Program-made: the position numbers and the translations under genes
DNA from: Phycisphaerae bacterium
GTDB lineage: Bacteria; Planctomycetota; Phycisphaerae; UBA1845; UTPLA1
Reading direction: 5' to 3'
NCBI GenBank assembly: GCA_023150615.1
Contig: JAKLKO010000003.1
Coordinates: 124,001 to 188,000, forward strand
Length of the DNA stretch: 64,000 nucleotides
In this document: positions 60,601 through 64,000 of the stretch, piece after piece
Layout: every line of letters begins with the position of its first letter
Position numbering within the stretch: the first letter of the stretch is position 1
Notes under the pieces: model-generated
What the model was told of the DNA's origin: nothing
Seen by the model: only the letters and a program-made list of their open reading frames with translations
Database searches by the model: none

Positions 60601-63600
60601 GTGCAAACCGGTTCGGGGCGGTGCGACTCGTCGCAGCTTCTGCGGCGGGCCGGCTACCTCGTGATGTGCATCGTGGCGAACTGCGGACCGCTGCGCGCTG
60701 ATTCCGACGGCGCGGGCGGATCGGATGCGCTGCGCGCCGCTGCACCTGCCGCGGCGGCGGTGAATCCGGACCGCGCGCCGCGATTGTGGCTGCGCTCCGT
60801 GCCGGGCGATCGTCCGCTTCCCGCATCGATCCTCGCGTCCGCGGAAGGAAAAGCGCGGGCCGCAGAATCCGGCAAGATCGCGAGCGACGGACACTACGTC
60901 GTGCAGTTCGAGCGGCCGCTGTCACGTGCGCAGCGCGAGGCGCTCGGCGCCGCGGGCATTCGGCTCGGCGCGTACGTGCCCCAAAACGCGTACGTCGTGC
61001 GCCTGCCGCGAGGGTTCAACGTGGCGGCGGCGCTCGGCGACAAGTCGTACGTCCGCTGGGTCGGACGATACGAACCCTCGTGGAAGCGCGACCCGGAACT
61101 GGCAGCGCGGGCGTTCGAGACACCGGAGCGGCAGGCACTATCGCGCGCCGGCCGGGCGGCGGTCCTCATCACGCTGTTTCCGAACAGCGATGCCGCGCCC
61201 GTGCTGGCGGAGCTCGCTCGCACGCGCGGCGCGACCGTGCACTGGACCTCGCCACGCGATGACTACTCGGTGATCTCGGCCACGCTGCCGATGTCGGTTA
61301 TCGACCGCCTCACGCACCTCGACGCGGTGCAGTACGTCGAGGATGCCCCCGAGCTTGCGGTCCGCAACACGACCAGCCGCTGGATCGTCCAGTCCAACGT
61401 CACCGACGTGACGCCCTTCTACACGCACGGGATCGCCGGCGCGGGCCAGATCGTCGGGATCATCGACACAAGCATCGACATCAACCACTGCTCGTTCTAC
61501 GACACAAACCCGATCGGTCCGACGCACCGCAAGATCGAGGCGTACAACGCGACGCCGGCCAGCGAGATTCACGGCACGCACACGGCCGGTACGGCCGTGG
61601 GCGACGCCGGCTTCATGGACGAGACGCGAGGCGTCGCCTATGAAGGTCGCCTCGTGTACGCGACGATTCCGCCGTTCACCGAGACGGACATCGTCGACCG
61701 ATTCACGACGCATCACAATCAGGGTGCGCGGGTCCACTCGAACAGTTGGGGCGACAACTCGACGACGGCGTACAACAGTCTGGCGCGCGGCATTGATCTG
61801 TTCTGCTACAACAACGAGGACGACGTCGTGCTATTCGCCGTTTCCAACGGCTCGATCGCGCGCAACCCCGAAAACGCGAAGAACCTCCTCGCCGTCGGCG
61901 CGGCCGACAACGATCCGAATCAGAGCAACCTCTGTTCCGGCGGGACGGGGCCGACGAGCGATGGCCGGCGCAAGCCCGAGATCTACGCCCCCGGCTGCGA
62001 CATCTACTCCGCCGCGTCGGGGACACTCTGCAACGTGACGCCCCGATCCGGAACGTCGACCGCCTGTCCGGCCGTCGCCGGCGCGGCCATGCTGATGCGT
62101 CAGTATTTCATGGAGGGCTACTTTCCAAGCGGCGCGGCGAACCCGTCGGACGCATTTACCCCGAGCGCCGCGCTCATCCGCGCGACGCTGCTCAACTCCG
62201 CGGTCGACATGACCGGCATCGCCGGCTTTCCGAGCAAGCGCGAGGGCTGGGGCCGCGTGCTGGCCGACAACGCGGCGTACTTTGCGGGCGATGCCCGCCG
62301 ACTTGCCGTGCTCGAGGACGTGCGGAACGCGAACGGACTGGCGAGCGCGGAGGTGCGCGATTACCGCGTGCAGGTCGCGTCGAGCGGCGAATCGCTCAAA
62401 GTCACTCTCGTCTGGACCGATCCGCCCGCAACGGCCGGCGCGACCTTCGCCGCCGTCAATGATCTTGACATCGAAGTCGTCGCGCCCGACGGATCGGTCT
62501 ATCTCGGGAACGTCTTCAGTGCCGGGGCATCGGTCACCGGCGGAGAGAAGGACGACCGCAACAACGTCGAGCAGGTGCTGATTCCCGTCCCGCTCGTCGG
62601 GGCGTGGTCGATCCGGGTCCGGGCCGCGGCGGTCAACGTCGGACTTCAGGGCTACGCCCTGATCGCGACGGGCGACGTGTCCGAACTGCCCTCGCCGCTG
62701 ACGATTCGGCTGCCCGACGGCCCGCCGCGCGTCGTCGCACCGTACGCGACCAACTCGTTCAATGTGGAGATCACGCCCGGCAGCGAATCGGTCGTGCCCG
62801 GCTCACTCCGACTCTACTACAGCACGAACTACGGTCCGTATCAGTCCGGCGCGCTCAGTCCACTCGGAGGCAACCTCTATTCCGCAACCCTGCCCGTCAT
62901 GAACTGCGGGGACGCACCGCGCTTCTACGTCTCGGCCGACGGCGCGCTTGGATCGACGATCACGAGTCCCGCGGCCGCGCCGACGCTGGTCTACCAGGCC
63001 ACGGTCGGGTTCGAGAACCCCGTCTTCACCGACGATGTCGAGACCGATCTCGGCTGGACGCTCGGCGCGCCGGGCGACAACGCCACGACCGGCATGTGGG
63101 AGCGAGGCGATCCGATCGGGACCATCGCGCAGCCGGAGGATGACCACACGCCCGATCCCGGCGTGCAGTGCTTCTTCACCGGCCAGGGCACAATCGGCGG
63201 CCTGCCCAGCGATGCCGACGTGGACAACGGAAAGACGACGCTCATCTCGCCCACGTTCGATCTGTCGCCGTTCGGCGGGACGATCGGTTACTGGCGCTGG
63301 TACTCCAACACGAACGGCTCGGTGCCGAACGCCGACACCATGCTCGTCGACATCTCGTACAACGACGGTGGTTCGTGGACGACGGCTGAGGTCGTTGGAC
63401 CGTCCGAAGTGCAGAACGGCGGCGGCTGGTACTACCACGAACTGGTCATCGGCACCGGCTCGCCGACGGTCAAGATCCGCTTCGTCGTCGAAGACGAAGG
63501 TCTGCCGTCGCTCGTCGAGGCGGCCGTCGATGACATCGAGGTGCGGCGGATCGAATGCGTCACCTGCACCAAGGGGGACGTCAACGGGGACACGCAGGTC

Positions 63601-63762
63601 AACGGCCTCGACGTGCAGGCGTTCGTCGACATCCTGCTCAACGGCGGCGGCACACCGGTCGAGCATTGCGCCGGAGACGTGAACGCGCTGCCGAATGGCT
63701 CGATCGACGTGCTGGACGTGCCGGGATTCGTTTCGTGCATGCTCGGCTCGGGCTGCCCGTAA
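60601..63762 (+). CDS. Secreted subtilisin-like (S8) protease with dockerin
   Basis: The 1053-residue protein has a weak signal-like N-terminus (about 15-33), a propeptide region (about 90-255) and an S8 peptidase domain with catalytic Asp289 (GIIDTSIDI), His327 (GTHTAG), oxyanion Asn416 (VSNGS) and Ser486 (SGTSTACP). A beta-sandwich region and jelly-roll-like segments follow, and the C-terminus has a dockerin-type pair (GDVNGDTQVNGLDVQAFVD; GDVNALPNGSIDVLDVPGFV). The start is GTG with GGAGG upstream; a TATCAT -10 lies about 100 bases before it. It is probably a secreted degradative protease. Confidence 0.88.
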   Translation: MQTGSGRCDSSQLLRRAGYLVMCIVANCGPLRADSDGAGGSDALRAAAPAAAAVNPDRAPRLWLRSVPGDRPLPASILASAEGKARAAESGKIASDGHYVVQFERPLSRAQREALGAAGIRLGAYVPQNAYVVRLPRGFNVAAALGDKSYVRWVGRYEPSWKRDPELAARAFETPERQALSRAGRAAVLITLFPNSDAAPVLAELARTRGATVHWTSPRDDYSVISATLPMSVIDRLTHLDAVQYVEDAPELAVRNTTSRWIVQSNVTDVTPFYTHGIAGAGQIVGIIDTSIDINHCSFYDTNPIGPTHRKIEAYNATPASEIHGTHTAGTAVGDAGFMDETRGVAYEGRLVYATIPPFTETDIVDRFTTHHNQGARVHSNSWGDNSTTAYNSLARGIDLFCYNNEDDVVLFAVSNGSIARNPENAKNLLAVGAADNDPNQSNLCSGGTGPTSDGRRKPEIYAPGCDIYSAASGTLCNVTPRSGTSTACPAVAGAAMLMRQYFMEGYFPSGAANPSDAFTPSAALIRATLLNSAVDMTGIAGFPSKREGWGRVLADNAAYFAGDARRLAVLEDVRNANGLASAEVRDYRVQVASSGESLKVTLVWTDPPATAGATFAAVNDLDIEVVAPDGSVYLGNVFSAGASVTGGEKDDRNNVEQVLIPVPLVGAWSIRVRAAAVNVGLQGYALIATGDVSELPSPLTIRLPDGPPRVVAPYATNSFNVEITPGSESVVPGSLRLYYSTNYGPYQSGALSPLGGNLYSATLPVMNCGDAPRFYVSADGALGSTITSPAAAPTLVYQATVGFENPVFTDDVETDLGWTLGAPGDNATTGMWERGDPIGTIAQPEDDHTPDPGVQCFFTGQGTIGGLPSDADVDNGKTTLISPTFDLSPFGGTIGYWRWYSNTNGSVPNADTMLVDISYNDGGSWTTAEVVGPSEVQNGGGWYYHELVIGTGSPTVKIRFVVEDEGLPSLVEAAVDDIEVRRIECVTCTKGDVNGDTQVNGLDVQAFVDILLNGGGTPVEHCAGDVNALPNGSIDVLDVPGFVSCMLGSGCP

Positions 63763-63795
63763 CGACGCGCCTCGGGGCTGCCGGGCGATGATGGC

Positions 63796-64000
63796 TCACG
63801 GCCCGCCCGCGGGCGCCTCGAGCGCGCGGAGCGCATCGCGCGAGTCCGCTCGATCGGGTTGAAGGCGCAGTGCGCGGCGGAACCAGTCGGCCGCATTGCC
63901 CGGCCGGCCGCGCAAGGCCTCCAAGATGCCGCGATTGTGCAGAGCGTCGGCGAAGTCCGGGCGTAGCGCCAGCGCGCGATCGATGGCCCGCGCCGCGTCG
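63796..64000 (-). CDS. TPR protein, C-terminal end only
   Basis: Reading the minus strand from the right edge, the last 67 codons (ending at a TGA at 63798-63796) read AARAIDRALALRPDFADALH, then RGILEALRGRPGNAADWFRR and ALRLQPDRADSRDALRALE, two tetratricopeptide-like helix pairs. The start and most of the protein lie beyond the window, so domain composition and function are unknown. Confidence 0.7.
   Translation of the reverse strand, partial: DAARAIDRALALRPDFADALHNRGILEALRGRPGNAADWFRRALRLQPDRADSRDALRALEAPAGGP

Overview
The window looks like a chromosome segment from a planctomycete, most likely a Phycisphaerae-type member of the phylum. This rests on combined traits: high GC in all regions; many secreted proteins ending in a dockerin-like calcium motif; two ECF sigma factor / Ser-Thr kinase pairs, one kinase carrying WD40 repeats and the other TPRs; CxxC...CPECG zinc-ribbon membrane proteins; a PrkA kinase; and a type IV pilin-like protein. 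The taxon is inferred, because no rRNA or tRNA gene was found.

Layout. 1-11.8 kb: the N-terminus of a secreted protein leaving the window, a gap of about 600 bp, PdxB-like dehydrogenase, GH57 glycosidase, RlmI-type methyltransferase, an XRE/S24 regulator with an operator-like palindrome over its own promoter, an FHA-GAF histidine kinase, a PDZ protein, a GYF-AIM24 protein, a pseudopilin, an LpxL-type acyltransferase and a TPR-YggX fusion. 11.9-20.7 kb: a divergent ECF sigma / WD40-kinase pair, a C39-like secreted dockerin protein and a large lipoprotein. 20.7-21.9 kb: a gene-poor stretch with a candidate 98-nt terminated RNA and the stump of a glyoxalase-like gene. 21.9-30.1 kb: a zinc-ribbon/SPFH/SPFH operon, a PreT/GltD-like flavoprotein, a MerR-type response regulator, a membrane protein and a secreted protein. 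30.2-35.8 kb: a second sigma-kinase operon (TPR kinase) and a five-repeat secreted protein. 35.8-41.1 kb: decayed fragments, rnc, prkA, a dockerin-peptidase pseudogene and a dockerin protein. 41.3-53.1 kb: LolA-like protein, sodium/proton antiporter, zinc-ribbon membrane protein coupled to murA, transketolase and Tat-exported phosphoesterase, an AlgE-like porin, a tandem QueD-like protein, and a secreted nuclease-like dockerin protein behind an attenuator-like leader. 53.4-60.3 kb: seven intact genes in Mu order (terminase, portal, protease, head protein, major capsid, gp36, gp37) with no tail, lysis or integration gene in view. 60.6-64 kb: a subtilisin-like dockerin protease and the C-terminus of a TPR protein.

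How it works together. Most genes are independent housekeeping, envelope or secretion functions. Clear units are the two sigma-kinase pairs, the SPFH operon, murA with its coupled membrane protein, the transketolase-phosphoesterase pair and the head module. Several genes have a -10 element 6-10 bases before the start codon and no Shine-Dalgarno sequence, suggesting leaderless transcripts. Secreted dockerin proteins and all head-module genes have recognisable Shine-Dalgarno sites. The most unusual content is the isolated intact phage head module, the structured intergenic RNA candidate and several domain fusions.
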